A stretch of DNA of 64,000 nucleotides from Sphaerochaeta associata. Its GTDB lineage: Bacteria; Spirochaetota; Spirochaetia; Sphaerochaetales; Sphaerochaetaceae. The position numbers were made by a program, and so were the translations under genes. The DNA lies in contig NZ_CP094929.1 in the NCBI RefSeq assembly GCF_022869165.1, forward strand, positions 1,922,001 through 1,986,000, read 5' to 3'. Below, in pieces: positions 42,475 through 51,852 of the stretch. Every line of letters starts with the position of its first letter. The first letter of the stretch is position 1. The notes under the pieces were generated by a model. It did no database searches. It saw only the letters and a program-made list of their open reading frames with translations, and was not told where the DNA came from.

Positions 42475-45400
42475 GCTGCACTCCTGGGTTTTCGGTCATA
42501 GAGAACGCCGTAGAGCAAGGGGATGATCAAAAGGGCGCTGAGGGTGGAGAATACAAGGCCCACCATGATGGTGCTGGCCATCGGCGACCAGACCACCGAA
42601 TACCCTCCGATACCGATGGCGGTTGGAAGCAAACCTGCAATAGTGGTCAAGCTGGTAAGCAGAATCGGTCGAATTCTGGTGACTGCCGATTCGAAGACAG
42701 CTTCTCGTACCGACTTGCCTTCAGAGCGCAGATCATTGATGAAACTGATAAGAACAATTGCATCGTTGACCGCAACGCCTGCAAGGGCAACGGCACTATA
42801 GATGACTGTAGTTGAGAGCGGGGTTCCCGATACAAACAGATAGAGCACGACTCCAATGAAGGCGAAAGGGACGGAGAGGAGAATCAAGAACGGTTGGCTG
42901 TAGCTGTTGAACTGTGCCCCCAGTATGAGATACATCAAGAATATACCCAGGACAAAGACCCTCAGGATATCGATCAAGAGGTTGGAGAAGTCTGCAAACT
43001 CCCCTCCCACGACCAAGTCAACCCCTGCATACCGGGCTTCAAGCTGCGTATCCCAAAGCTGCCGAATCTGTGAGTTGACCGCCTTTTGATCAACATCACC
43101 CGATGCGTCGGCGGTGATGGTGATCTCACGCTTGCCTTCGACACGGCGGATGGAACCGATAGAGTTGTCGAGCTTGATGGTCGCCACACTTGAAAGCGGA
43201 ACCAATCTGAGATCGTCGGTGGGAATAAGAATCTGTTCGAGGTCCTCGAAGCGATCGGCTGACTTGGCGGCAAACTGTGCGATGATGTCTATCTCCTCAT
43301 TCTCCAGGAAGAATGTGCCTACGGTGACGCCGTCAAAGCGGGAACGCAGATACCCGGCGATGGTGGAGACACTAATGCCCAGGCGGCTTGCTTGATCCTG
43401 GTTGACTTCAACACGGAGAACCGGATTACCCGGCACGAAATCACTCTGCACGTTCGAGACATTCTCGATCGAGGCGAGCGCGTTGGAAAGCGCAGCAGCT
43501 GCATTGATGATCGGCTGGTAGGAGTCGCCTGAGAGCCTGAAGCTGAAATCAGCTGAGGTGGGAGGCCCGGTCTGAGCCTTGGTGAAAAGCACCTGCTCCG
43601 AGCCGCTGAGGTAGTAGGTCTCTCTCTTCAATTCATCGATGATGGCTTCGATGCTTCTCTGCCGACCTTGGTCCTTCTCGGCCAAATCGACAGTAATCTG
43701 GGCTTGCGTCGTTGTCTGTGAGTTGCCGGACCCACCGATATTGCTGCTGATGGAGAGTATCTCACCATTGCCCACCTTACCCAGCAGTACCTCCTCATAG
43801 CTCTGCACAATACGGTTTGTCTGGTCCAATGTCGAACCAAGCGGTGTAGTGATCTCAATGTTGAAATAGCTGTAATCCTCGGCACTGAACAAGTCCTGCT
43901 TGAGTGTTCCGACCAAAGAGAACACTCCAACAGTGATCAGGAGGAGGATGACCAAGTACAAACCCTTGCGATTATACAGGTTTTCCAAAAACATCCGATA
44001 TCGCCCTACAAAGATTCCAAACCTATCTTTCTTTGGTTTTCGTACAATATTTCTCTCTCTCGGTCCCCATTCAGCATAGTGGGAAGGGAGGAAGAACAAT
44101 GCTTCGAACGTACTTACGATCAAGGCGATGGTGACAGTCAGGGGGATGACACGAAGAAACTTGCCGATTGTACCGGGAATGATCATCAGCGGCAGGAAGG
44201 CTGCAACGGTGGTGCCGGTTGCTGCAATGACCGGCCAGATAACTTGATTGACTCCAAGAATCGCCGCTTCGTGGCGTTTCAAGCCCAAAGTCTGCAACCT
44301 ATAGGAGTTCTCAATAATGACGATGCCATGGTCGACAATAAGGCCGAGCACCAGGACCAAGCCGAAGAGTGTATTGGTATTTATCGTCTCCCCAAGCAGG
44401 TCGAGGACAAGGAACGTCAAGGCAAAGGTTACCGGAATGCCCAAGGCAGTAATCAAGGAGTTTCGTACTCCGATGAACAGCCCGAGGATGATCACCAAGA
44501 GGGCCAAGCCCATGAGGGCGTTGCTTGAAAGCACGGAAAGACTTGAGGCTATCTGGACGGTGGAGTCGTTGAAGAGCGTCATTTTGGCCCCGCTGATCTG
44601 TTGCTGTTCCTCCACAATGGAACGTACCCTGTCGACAATCGCCACTGAATTGCCCTTCACCACCTTGGTTACCCTCAGACTCACCGAGGGACTGCCGTTG
44701 AACCGGTTGAAGGGAGTATCCTTTTCAAATCCGTCGACAACCTGAGCGACATCGCTGACTCTGATGATTCCCTCGCCCTGGTTGGACCGCCGTACGATTA
44801 CACTGTTTATGTCATCGACTTCACGAATCGAACCGAGGGTCCTGATCAGATACTCACGGCTTTGGGTCGTCAGGTTTCCACTGGGCACTGAACGATTCTG
44901 CTCGCTAATGGAGCGGACTACTTCATTTACACTCAAACCCAAGGATGCAAGCATGGTCGGATCGAGCTGAACTTGGATCTGTCGCTCGGGCAATCCGATA
45001 ATCTGGACATCGGCGACATCGCCGACCTTGAGAATCTCGTTCTGCAAAGCCAGAGCCTGTTCCCTCAATTCCTGATAGGGCAGATTACCACTGATAATAA
45101 CCTCGACGACCGGCAGGAAGTCGGAAGATGAGAAGTCATCGAGAATTGCAGGCAGGGTGCCGTCGGGTAACGTGACTTGGCTGAATCGAGTCTGGGCATC
45201 CTGAAACAAGGCCTTGAAGAGTTGATCGTCGATGCCGTCATCGAATTCCACTCGCACCACAGAAAGTCCTTCACTGGTGGTTGAGCTTATCTGTTTGAGT
45301 CTATCCATGCCCTGAAACGCATTTTCCACAGGGATGGTTACCGAGGCCTCCATGTCCTCGGCAGCGACTCCCGGATACGGGACGATGACATTGACCCAAT

Positions 45401-45548
45401 AGAAGGGGACCTCGGCAAACTGCTCTTGGGGAAGGGAGATCAGAGAAAAGAGACCAAGAGCCAATACGGTGATCATCAAGATATTGATGAGCACTGGTTT
45501 GGTCACAGAAAATTTCCCAATGGTAAAGCGGGAGATATTGTCGTCCAT
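42471..45548 (-). CDS. RND-family efflux permease
   Basis: A 1025-residue inner-membrane proton-driven pump with the double 6-helix plan of AcrB/MdtB. The N-terminus has helix 1 (VLINILMITVLALGLFSLI) and the first porter domain (VPYPGVAAEDMEASVT). The helix 4 proton-relay segment reads GLVLVLGLIVDHGIVIIENS; only one acidic residue (VDHG) is seen where AcrB has DD. The second half repeats the plan (VFVLGIFLMYLILGAQFNS, AVNDAIVLISFINDLR). Substrate class is unknown. TAGGAGAAGG precedes the ATG. It lies between the adaptor and TolC genes. Confidence 0.92.
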   Translation of the reverse strand: MDDNISRFTIGKFSVTKPVLINILMITVLALGLFSLISLPQEQFAEVPFYWVNVIVPYPGVAAEDMEASVTIPVENAFQGMDRLKQISSTTSEGLSVVRVEFDDGIDDQLFKALFQDAQTRFSQVTLPDGTLPAILDDFSSSDFLPVVEVIISGNLPYQELREQALALQNEILKVGDVADVQIIGLPERQIQVQLDPTMLASLGLSVNEVVRSISEQNRSVPSGNLTTQSREYLIRTLGSIREVDDINSVIVRRSNQGEGIIRVSDVAQVVDGFEKDTPFNRFNGSPSVSLRVTKVVKGNSVAIVDRVRSIVEEQQQISGAKMTLFNDSTVQIASSLSVLSSNALMGLALLVIILGLFIGVRNSLITALGIPVTFALTFLVLDLLGETINTNTLFGLVLVLGLIVDHGIVIIENSYRLQTLGLKRHEAAILGVNQVIWPVIAATGTTVAAFLPLMIIPGTIGKFLRVIPLTVTIALIVSTFEALFFLPSHYAEWGPRERNIVRKPKKDRFGIFVGRYRMFLENLYNRKGLYLVILLLITVGVFSLVGTLKQDLFSAEDYSYFNIEITTPLGSTLDQTNRIVQSYEEVLLGKVGNGEILSISSNIGGSGNSQTTTQAQITVDLAEKDQGRQRSIEAIIDELKRETYYLSGSEQVLFTKAQTGPPTSADFSFRLSGDSYQPIINAAAALSNALASIENVSNVQSDFVPGNPVLRVEVNQDQASRLGISVSTIAGYLRSRFDGVTVGTFFLENEEIDIIAQFAAKSADRFEDLEQILIPTDDLRLVPLSSVATIKLDNSIGSIRRVEGKREITITADASGDVDQKAVNSQIRQLWDTQLEARYAGVDLVVGGEFADFSNLLIDILRVFVLGIFLMYLILGAQFNSYSQPFLILLSVPFAFIGVVLYLFVSGTPLSTTVIYSAVALAGVAVNDAIVLISFINDLRSEGKSVREAVFESAVTRIRPILLTSLTTIAGLLPTAIGIGGYSVVWSPMASTIMVGLVFSTLSALLIIPLLYGVLYDRKPRSAA

Positions 45549-45557
45549 ACCCTTCTC

Positions 45558-46649
45558 CTACAAGCTCTGGCTGCTGATCGAGCTGCCATCGACAAGACGT
45601 GAGAGTGCACTGACCAACACTTTTTTATCGGAAAGATCATAGGTGTCGTCCACACTCTGTACAGCAGTCTGGTCTCCGAACTGGTCGACGATCAGAACCT
45701 CCACCAATTGTGCCGTGGCATTCTCTGCAACAAAGACATAGGTCTTGGCATTCCTATTGACGATAGCCGCATTGGGAACCAGTGTGTAGACCGGAGCGTC
45801 GGGGTTGAAGATGGTTACCCGGGCAGTAATACCTGCCTTTATTCGATCTACTCTTGGATTATCAAAGTCAACATGCACCGTCCAGCTGCCGGTTCTGCTG
45901 TCACTGGAGGCACTGATGGCACTGACCGTACCCTCAGCGGTGATATCCTCGGTGGGAGTGGAAATGACCACTTCAGCCTTCGCCCCTTCCTTTATCAAGA
46001 AGAGCTGGGACTGCCCTACCGCCAAAACAACGCGTAGATGGGCAAGGTCGACAATCCGGGCGACCTGGGTACCGCTTTGCAGCAAATCCCCTACAACCAG
46101 CTTGGAAATTTCTGCAACACTCCCGTCTATCGGAGTTGTGATACTCATATTGGAGAGATTGTTGCGAGCATTCTGCAATTGGGCCGAGAGACCATCGGCG
46201 CCCGATCGTGAGAGATTGAGTGCAGAGAGCGAAATGGCGCCCTTCGCATAGAGTTGTTCGTTGACTCCCAACTCTTTTTGGGCGTTCTCGCTCTGCTTCT
46301 CAAGCTGACTCAGGGTAAGGTTTGCCACCTTGTCATCAAGCTCGATCAGGACATCACCTTTTTGGAGCGTACTGCCCAAGGCGACGTGGATCGATTTGAT
46401 CTCACCGCTGGTTCTGGCTTTGACGCTCACTTCCTGCTGCCCTTGAATCGCTGCGCTGCCAACCACCTTGTCACGCAAGGCCTTGGTCTGTACCGATACA
46501 GCTGAAGAGACAATCTGGGTGTAATCGGTTGCTGCAGCAACTTCCTCTACCACGAGCGGAGGTTGCTCTTCCTGTTTTGTGCAGGATGTGGTTATGAATA
46601 AAATTCCGATGAGCACAAAAAGCAAACGAATCGAACGAGTGTGGTGCAT
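45558..46649 (-). CDS. RND efflux periplasmic adaptor (MFP lipoprotein)
   Basis: A 363-residue adaptor. A lipoprotein signal ends in FITTSC, so Cys is the likely lipidated residue. The lipoyl/barrel-sandwich half-motifs are VKARTSGEIKSIHVALGSTLQKGDVLIELD and ITTPIDGSVAEISKLVVGDLL, flanking a short helical hairpin; the beta-barrel and membrane-proximal domains follow. It bridges the RND permease and the TolC-like duct. I start at 46649 with GAGG upstream rather than at 46688. It is the first gene of the efflux operon, nine bases before the permease gene. Confidence 0.9.
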   Translation of the reverse strand: MHHTRSIRLLFVLIGILFITTSCTKQEEQPPLVVEEVAAATDYTQIVSSAVSVQTKALRDKVVGSAAIQGQQEVSVKARTSGEIKSIHVALGSTLQKGDVLIELDDKVANLTLSQLEKQSENAQKELGVNEQLYAKGAISLSALNLSRSGADGLSAQLQNARNNLSNMSITTPIDGSVAEISKLVVGDLLQSGTQVARIVDLAHLRVVLAVGQSQLFLIKEGAKAEVVISTPTEDITAEGTVSAISASSDSRTGSWTVHVDFDNPRVDRIKAGITARVTIFNPDAPVYTLVPNAAIVNRNAKTYVFVAENATAQLVEVLIVDQFGDQTAVQSVDDTYDLSDKKVLVSALSRLVDGSSISSQSL

Positions 46650-46680
46650 ACTTACCTCGGAGAAAGAAGTTTTAGGAATT

Positions 46681-46692
46681 GTTATCAATAAC
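46681..46692. promoter_or_regulatory. Inverted repeat overlapping the -10 of the efflux promoter
   Basis: GTTAT-CA-ATAAC is a compact palindrome whose right end overlaps the -10 hexamer. It is well placed for a TetR- or MarR-type repressor, but no such gene is in the window. Confidence 0.5.
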
Positions 46693-46719
46693 TATACTGT
46701 TTCCTATTTAATTTTGCAA
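46691..46719 (-). promoter_or_regulatory. Promoter of the MFP-RND-TolC operon
   Basis: On the minus strand TTGCAA and TATAGT are exactly 17 bases apart and lie about 40 bases before the adaptor start. Confidence 0.68.
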
Positions 46720-46763
46720 GACATAAAGCCTCTTCAACTCATACTCATCGAGGTGCCGGGACC

Positions 46764-46792
46764 TTGCTGCATCGACAAGTTTCTCGTATAAT
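46764..46792 (+). promoter_or_regulatory. Promoter of the CDF-like gene
   Basis: TTGCTG, 17 bases and a consensus TATAAT are followed by a leader of about 110 bases before the start at 46912. Confidence 0.65.
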
Positions 46793-46911
46793 AGTTATAT
46801 AGCTTTCAGCACATCACCTCCTTATTCCCGCTTTCTGTCAGGAATACTGCGTGTCCAGACTTGGTATTCAGAGGAATATGCATGGTTGTGCCGGGCCTAT
46901 GAAAAACTCAT

Positions 46912-47844
46912 ATGCAAACCAAAACACGAGAAATTACAATCCTGCGTATCACAACCTTTGTGTGTCTTTTCTTCGGCATTCTAGGAGTGGTGGCTTCACA
47001 GCTGGCCCAATCACGCTCCCTGTTGCTCGACGGACTCTACTCACTCATTCAAAGCCTGTTCATTCTTGGTTCGGGGTATGTTGTATCACTGCTGTTTAAA
47101 AGTGACGATGCCAGATTCCCCTTCGGCTTTGCGGCCTTTGAACCCTTCTTTTTAGTGATGCGCTCGCTGACACTGTTGATCATGGTCCTGACCATCGGGT
47201 CTTCGGCCTTTCTCTCACTATTTTCCGGTGGATACGTTATATCGGTGGATATCGCTCTGCCGATCGCAGGCCTTTCTTTTGTGGTCTGCGCCGTGGTGTA
47301 TGCAATACTCAAACGTGAGGCGAAAATCCTGAAAAGTCCCGTATTGAGATCCGAAAGCAAAGCGTGGCTGCTCGATACCTTGCTCAGTCTTGCTTCCCTG
47401 CTGGCGATGTTGGTCGCCTACATTGCCTCCAAATATTCCCTCAGTGCCTTGATGCGTTACATCGATCCAGCCTTGACCCTGGCCTTCTTATTCTGCATGA
47501 TTCCGCTTCTGGCCAAGGATCTGATCCAATACAGCAAGGAGCTGTTGGGGGCGGCGCCTGCACGTTCGACTCAATCTGCTCTGGAGAAAATCGCCTACAA
47601 GTTTGTGCGTAGACACGATTTCTTGAAAGCAGAAGTCTATGCATCGAAACAGGGAAGAACGTTGAACGTACTGATGTATGTATACCTGAAGGAGGAGCGG
47701 CCGCTGCTGCAGCTTGATGCGATACGGTTGGAAATCCTTAAAGCCCTGTACACCTACAGCAGCTGGTGTGAAGCCGATATTATCTTCACCCTCGACGACC
47801 GCTGGGTCGATTACACAGCCATTCCCTCACTGCAACATGCTTGA
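46912..47844 (+). CDS. Cation diffusion facilitator-like transporter with altered metal sites
   Basis: A 310-residue protein with six predicted helices and a C-terminal cytoplasmic domain, the CDF plan. Helix 2 has LLLDGLYSLIQS, where the usual second Asp (DxxxD) is Ser. In helix 5 SKAWLLDTLLS keeps the Asp but lacks the His of HxxxD. The canonical zinc site is therefore incomplete, and the ion may differ, or the protein may have another role. No ribosome site precedes the ATG at 46912. A better-placed ATG at 46882, with AGAGGA upstream, is in the same frame but is cut off by TGA after six codons. The 3' end overlaps the esterase gene by 18 bases. Confidence 0.75.
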   Translation: MQTKTREITILRITTFVCLFFGILGVVASQLAQSRSLLLDGLYSLIQSLFILGSGYVVSLLFKSDDARFPFGFAAFEPFFLVMRSLTLLIMVLTIGSSAFLSLFSGGYVISVDIALPIAGLSFVVCAVVYAILKREAKILKSPVLRSESKAWLLDTLLSLASLLAMLVAYIASKYSLSALMRYIDPALTLAFLFCMIPLLAKDLIQYSKELLGAAPARSTQSALEKIAYKFVRRHDFLKAEVYASKQGRTLNVLMYVYLKEERPLLQLDAIRLEILKALYTYSSWCEADIIFTLDDRWVDYTAIPSLQHA

Positions 47845-48588
47845 GAGCACCCCAGGCAGCGCTGCATCCCAGAATGCCCAGGTATGGGAGCCGGCCGTCT
47901 CTTCATAGCGTATATCCAGGCGTTCACCGAATGTCTTCACAAAATGGATGTTGTCCTGATACAAGAAGTCTTCGGTCCCACAGGTGATATAGAGGCGGGG
48001 CCGCACCTTTCCAAGCTTTGCAGCAAGCGCAAACAAGTCGTCTTGGCCATCTGCAAGACACTCCAAGGGGCCGAAGGTGTTCTCGAACTCGGCTGGAAAC
48101 GGCAGTGTTTCATCCTTCATACGGTTTGCCAATGAGACAAGGTCGAGGGCCCCGCTCATACTGGCGGCATAGCCGTACTGCATCGGGTTGGTCAAGGCCG
48201 CTTTAAGCGCCCCGTACCCTCCCATCGAAAGGCCGGCTATGGCAGTATCATCACGCCGGGTACTGATGGGAAGCAGTGTTGAAAGCAGGCGGGGTAGTTC
48301 TTCAGTCAGGTAGGTGAAATACGGATAGCCTTTTTTCTGGTCGGTATAGAAACTGCGCCCCACCGACGGCAATACCACCACAAGATCCAAGTTCTGCACA
48401 TACCTCTCGATACGGGAGTTTCTCAGATAGCTGGTCTCATTCTGCTTCAGGCCGTGCAAGAGGTAGAGCACCTTGTAGGGCGGCTGCCCTATGGAGGGGC
48501 TGCGCTCGCATCTCTGTGGTACTATCACCTGCACAGCAGTGTCAACCTTCAGAACATCAGAGAAAAAATCAAGCCGAATCAGTGCCAT
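47827..48588 (-). CDS. Esterase D-family alpha/beta hydrolase
   Basis: A 253-residue serine hydrolase. The oxyanion segment is YLLHGLKQNETSYL, the nucleophile elbow is GLSMGGYGALKAAL, the acid is in YITCGTEDFLY, and the catalytic His is in GSHTWAFWDA near the C-terminus. It resembles cytosolic acetyl-xylan/feruloyl esterases and S-formylglutathione hydrolase relatives. No signal peptide is seen, so it acts inside the cell. GGAGGGGG precedes the ATG at 48588; a longer frame to 48645 is not needed. The substrate is probably an acyl sugar, by inference only. Confidence 0.83.
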   Translation of the reverse strand: MALIRLDFFSDVLKVDTAVQVIVPQRCERSPSIGQPPYKVLYLLHGLKQNETSYLRNSRIERYVQNLDLVVVLPSVGRSFYTDQKKGYPYFTYLTEELPRLLSTLLPISTRRDDTAIAGLSMGGYGALKAALTNPMQYGYAASMSGALDLVSLANRMKDETLPFPAEFENTFGPLECLADGQDDLFALAAKLGKVRPRLYITCGTEDFLYQDNIHFVKTFGERLDIRYEETAGSHTWAFWDAALPGVLSSMLQ

Positions 48589-48718
48589 ATCCCCCTCCGC
48601 ATAGTGCTCTACTGTAGCGCATTTTGTCGGCTCTGGCCACCTCAATTCTGTTTGTAATCTTTTGGAATCCTGATTGTTTTAGCAATGAGTGGAATGTTCT
48701 AAAGGTGGGAGGAAGCAG

Positions 48719-49048
48719 ATGAAGCGCAAAAAGCATGCAATACGGCACATGTTTGCACTGCTATGTATCTGTACCCTTCTCTTCTCTGGTTGCGGTGTCT
48801 ACAGCAAAGTACCTCCTGTCAACCCCGATCAGAGCGAATGGGAAGGACCCCTGCTCGACCAAGCCGATATGGAACATGTACAAATCATCGTGAAACCCAG
48901 GGACACCACCATTGTCCTCAATCTTGATGAACTGGATGCGGACATGGCGTTGTTGCTTGCCTATCTGGGTGAAAAAGAGAACCAGCACATCCAACCGGTT
49001 CAAGAGAGCGGTGAATTCGTGCTGGTCATTCAGAAGCAACAGGAGTAA
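48719..49048 (+). CDS. Small lipoprotein (unknown)
   Basis: A 109-residue protein with a lipoprotein signal peptide ending in LLFSGC, so it should be anchored by Cys 24. The short mature part is acidic (PVNPDQSEWEGPLLDQ, NLDELDADMALLLAYLGEKE) with two or three beta strands. I recognise no family. GGAGGAAGCAG precedes the ATG. It is convergent with the FbpC-type gene and ends three bases from it. Confidence 0.7.
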   Translation: MKRKKHAIRHMFALLCICTLLFSGCGVYSKVPPVNPDQSEWEGPLLDQADMEHVQIIVKPRDTTIVLNLDELDADMALLLAYLGEKENQHIQPVQESGEFVLVIQKQQE

Positions 49049-49051
49049 CGG

Positions 49052-50134
49052 CTAGCTGATCACATGTGCACTGATGGCATCAAAACTTACCCCGACCTGG
49101 TCCCCCACCCTATGCAGTCCCTCTTTGACAGGATTGTATGAGATGGCTACAATCGGTTCGGTTCTGCCCTTTACGGCTATCTCATACTCCACCGTAGATC
49201 CCAAATAGACTGCCTCCTGCACCACCCCGTTGAAAAAGGCTTGGTCATTGGGCTGCTCGATCTTCAAGCCTTCGGGTCGCAGGACCACCGTTGCACGCTT
49301 TCCCACCCTTACATCCTTGTTGAACGAGGGAAAACGATACTCCTTTTGGTTGACCTCCATAGTCAACTCGGCATCGATTTTCTTGACCATCCCCTTGAAG
49401 AAATTCGCCCTGCCGATGAAATCGGCGACAAAGTGGTTGGTGGGCCGGCTGTAAATTTCAAACGGAGTTCCCAACTGCTGGATTCTCCCCTTGTCCATTA
49501 CCATGATGCGGTCGCTGACCGTCATCGCCTCGTCCTGGTCGTGGGTGACATAGATGCTGGTAATCCCGAACTGCTGCTGAATCCTGCGGATTTCGGTACG
49601 CATCTGATCGCGAAGCTTCGCATCAAGATTGGAGAGAGGTTCATCGAACAAAAGAACCCTGGGTTTGGTTACAATAGCCCTTGCCAAGGCGACGCGCTGT
49701 TGCTGACCGCCTGAAAGCTGACTGGGCTGACGTGCACCCAAGGCGGACAAACCCATGGTTGCCATGATGGTATCGACTTCTTCCTTGATCTGGCTTTTTT
49801 TCATACCTTTCAACTCCAACCCGAAGCCGATATTCTGTTCCACCGTCAGGTGGGGAAATATTGCATACGACTGGAATACCATCGAGGAGTTGCGCTTGTT
49901 GGCAGGCAGGTCGTTGACCAATTGACCGTCAATGAAGACATCGCCTTTGGTCTGTTTCTCAAATCCGCTGATGATGCGCAGCGTTGTAGTCTTTCCACAG
50001 CCCGAGGGCCCGAGGAAGGTGACCATCTCACCCTCCTTGATCTCAATATTCACCGTGTCCACCGCAGTGAACTCTTTGTTCTTGTCATCCTGATCGGTAA
50101 AAATTTTCGTTACGTTTACTAAGGTTACACTCAT
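49052..50134 (-). CDS. ABC transporter ATPase, FbpC/PotA type
   Basis: A 360-residue ATPase. Walker A is GPSGCGKTT near residue 43, the Q-loop is MVFQSYAIFPHLT, the signature is LSGGQQQRVALARA, Walker B is RVLLFDEPLSNLD, and the switch His is in YVTHDQDEA. A C-terminal TOBE domain (from about 280) is typical of iron, spermidine and sugar importers. It drives the two-domain permease encoded just upstream. TAGGAGTCCTC precedes the ATG. Confidence 0.9.
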   Translation of the reverse strand: MSVTLVNVTKIFTDQDDKNKEFTAVDTVNIEIKEGEMVTFLGPSGCGKTTTLRIISGFEKQTKGDVFIDGQLVNDLPANKRNSSMVFQSYAIFPHLTVEQNIGFGLELKGMKKSQIKEEVDTIMATMGLSALGARQPSQLSGGQQQRVALARAIVTKPRVLLFDEPLSNLDAKLRDQMRTEIRRIQQQFGITSIYVTHDQDEAMTVSDRIMVMDKGRIQQLGTPFEIYSRPTNHFVADFIGRANFFKGMVKKIDAELTMEVNQKEYRFPSFNKDVRVGKRATVVLRPEGLKIEQPNDQAFFNGVVQEAVYLGSTVEYEIAVKGRTEPIVAISYNPVKEGLHRVGDQVGVSFDAISAHVIS

Positions 50135-50143
50135 TGAGGACTC

Positions 50144-51835
50144 CTAATGGCTGAGAATAGAGCTGGTGGTGTGATACTTCAAGCGCAGGATCAGCTTGAT
50201 GACGGCCATGGCCACCAAAATGATGGCAACCAGTATCAGGCTGAAGGCAGCCGCCGCCCCGATGCGCCCGCTCTCCACCTGGCTCATGATCTGCACCGTC
50301 ATCAGTTTCCACCTCGCCGAGACCAGAAAAATTGCGGCGCTGATGGCTGTCATGCTCCGTACGAAGCTGAAGATCAAGGAGCTGAAGAAGGCAGGGATCA
50401 TCAAAGGAAGCGTTACCTTGCGGAATGTCTTGTTGCTGTCCGCTCCAAGGTCGATTGCAGCCTCTTCGATCGAGGGGTCGATCTGCTTGAGAACGGCGAC
50501 TCCGCCCTGCACGCCTACCGGCAGATACCGGAAAATGAAGTTAAGCAGAAGAATGAGCAGCGTGCCGGTAAGGTAGAGTGGATGCTTGTTGAACGCCAGG
50601 ATGTACCCGATACCCACCACAGTACCCGGAAGGGCGAAGCTGAGCATGGAGGAGAACTCCATGAACTTGCGGCCCCAGAAACGCTTGCGGACAACCAGGA
50701 AGGCAATGACCATGCCCACCGTTCCTGCAAGCGGAGTCGAAAGCCCGGCAATTGCCAGCGTGTCGAGTACCGATTCAAAGCCAACCCGCCACACATAGAT
50801 GAAGTTCTGCAGGGTAAGCTTGTTGCTGTTTCCCCACGACTCGGCGAAGGCTCCCCATATGATGCTCGCATAGACGAGGATGATGAATGCCGCGATGAGA
50901 CAGCAGACGGCAAACAACATCCAACGGGCCCTGGGACTGACCACATCATTGCTTGACTGCGTCGGTTTTCCCGTCACCGTCACATACTGCTTCTTGCTTA
51001 CCCAATACTTTTGCAACAGGTAGGCTGAAACCGATGGAACGAGCAAAATGAAGGCAAGAGCCGCCCCTTTGGCAAAATTTCCCATGCCGGTGATTTCCAG
51101 ATAGGCCTGGACGCTGAGGATTGGAAACTGGGCGCCGGCCAACACGAGTGGGTTGCCGAAATCTGCAAGCGACTCGACAAAGAGCACCAGCATTGAACTG
51201 GCAATTCCAGGAATGGAGAGCGGGAGGGTGACCTTGCGGAAAATGGTAAAGCGATTGCCTCCCAGATCCATGGCCGCATCCTCAAGTGTCGGGCTGATCG
51301 ACTCCAAAACTCCACGCAGCGTTATGTAGGCAACCGGGAAGAAGGTCAGAACCTGGGCAAACAACAGGCCTTTGGGGCCGTACACATTGGCATCCTGCAT
51401 GCCAAGCAATGTCGAGCTTACAAAGCCATTGCGGCCGAAGAGCATGATCACCGCCAAAGCCCCGATGAACGGAGGGCTGATAATGGGGATGGTGGCGATC
51501 AGATTGAAGAATTTTCTGCCCCGGATGTTCGCCCGTGTCAACGAGTAGGCAAATATGTAGGCGATGAAGGTTCCAAGAATCGCCGTCGCTACTCCCATCC
51601 ACAGTGAGTTGAACAAGGCCTTGAGGTAGTAGCCGTTGGAGTAGGTCATCACATCGGTGAAGTTCTTGAAGGAGAAGGACCCATCGACTTGAAAACTCAC
51701 TACGACGACTTTATACAAGGGATAAATGATGAACAGGACCAAGGAGATCAAAAGCAGAAGAATCACCCCCAAGAGCAGGGGGTCCTTGCTTAACCGTATG
51801 AAATCATGCCACGAGGAGATGAGCCGTTGTTTCAT
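50144..51835 (-). CDS. ABC transporter permease, FbpB type (two fused domains)
   Basis: A 563-residue membrane protein made of two six-helix units. Each has an EAA-like loop: LEDAAMDLGGNRFTIFRKVT in the first half and IEEAAIDLGADSNKTFRKVT in the second. This fused form is usual for ferric iron and phosphonate-type importers. GAGGTTTTC precedes the ATG. It lies between the binding-protein and ATPase genes of one operon. Confidence 0.9.
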   Translation of the reverse strand: MKQRLISSWHDFIRLSKDPLLLGVILLLLISLVLFIIYPLYKVVVVSFQVDGSFSFKNFTDVMTYSNGYYLKALFNSLWMGVATAILGTFIAYIFAYSLTRANIRGRKFFNLIATIPIISPPFIGALAVIMLFGRNGFVSSTLLGMQDANVYGPKGLLFAQVLTFFPVAYITLRGVLESISPTLEDAAMDLGGNRFTIFRKVTLPLSIPGIASSMLVLFVESLADFGNPLVLAGAQFPILSVQAYLEITGMGNFAKGAALAFILLVPSVSAYLLQKYWVSKKQYVTVTGKPTQSSNDVVSPRARWMLFAVCCLIAAFIILVYASIIWGAFAESWGNSNKLTLQNFIYVWRVGFESVLDTLAIAGLSTPLAGTVGMVIAFLVVRKRFWGRKFMEFSSMLSFALPGTVVGIGYILAFNKHPLYLTGTLLILLLNFIFRYLPVGVQGGVAVLKQIDPSIEEAAIDLGADSNKTFRKVTLPLMIPAFFSSLIFSFVRSMTAISAAIFLVSARWKLMTVQIMSQVESGRIGAAAAFSLILVAIILVAMAVIKLILRLKYHTTSSILSH

Positions 51836-51852
51836 GAAAACCTCGAATCAGG

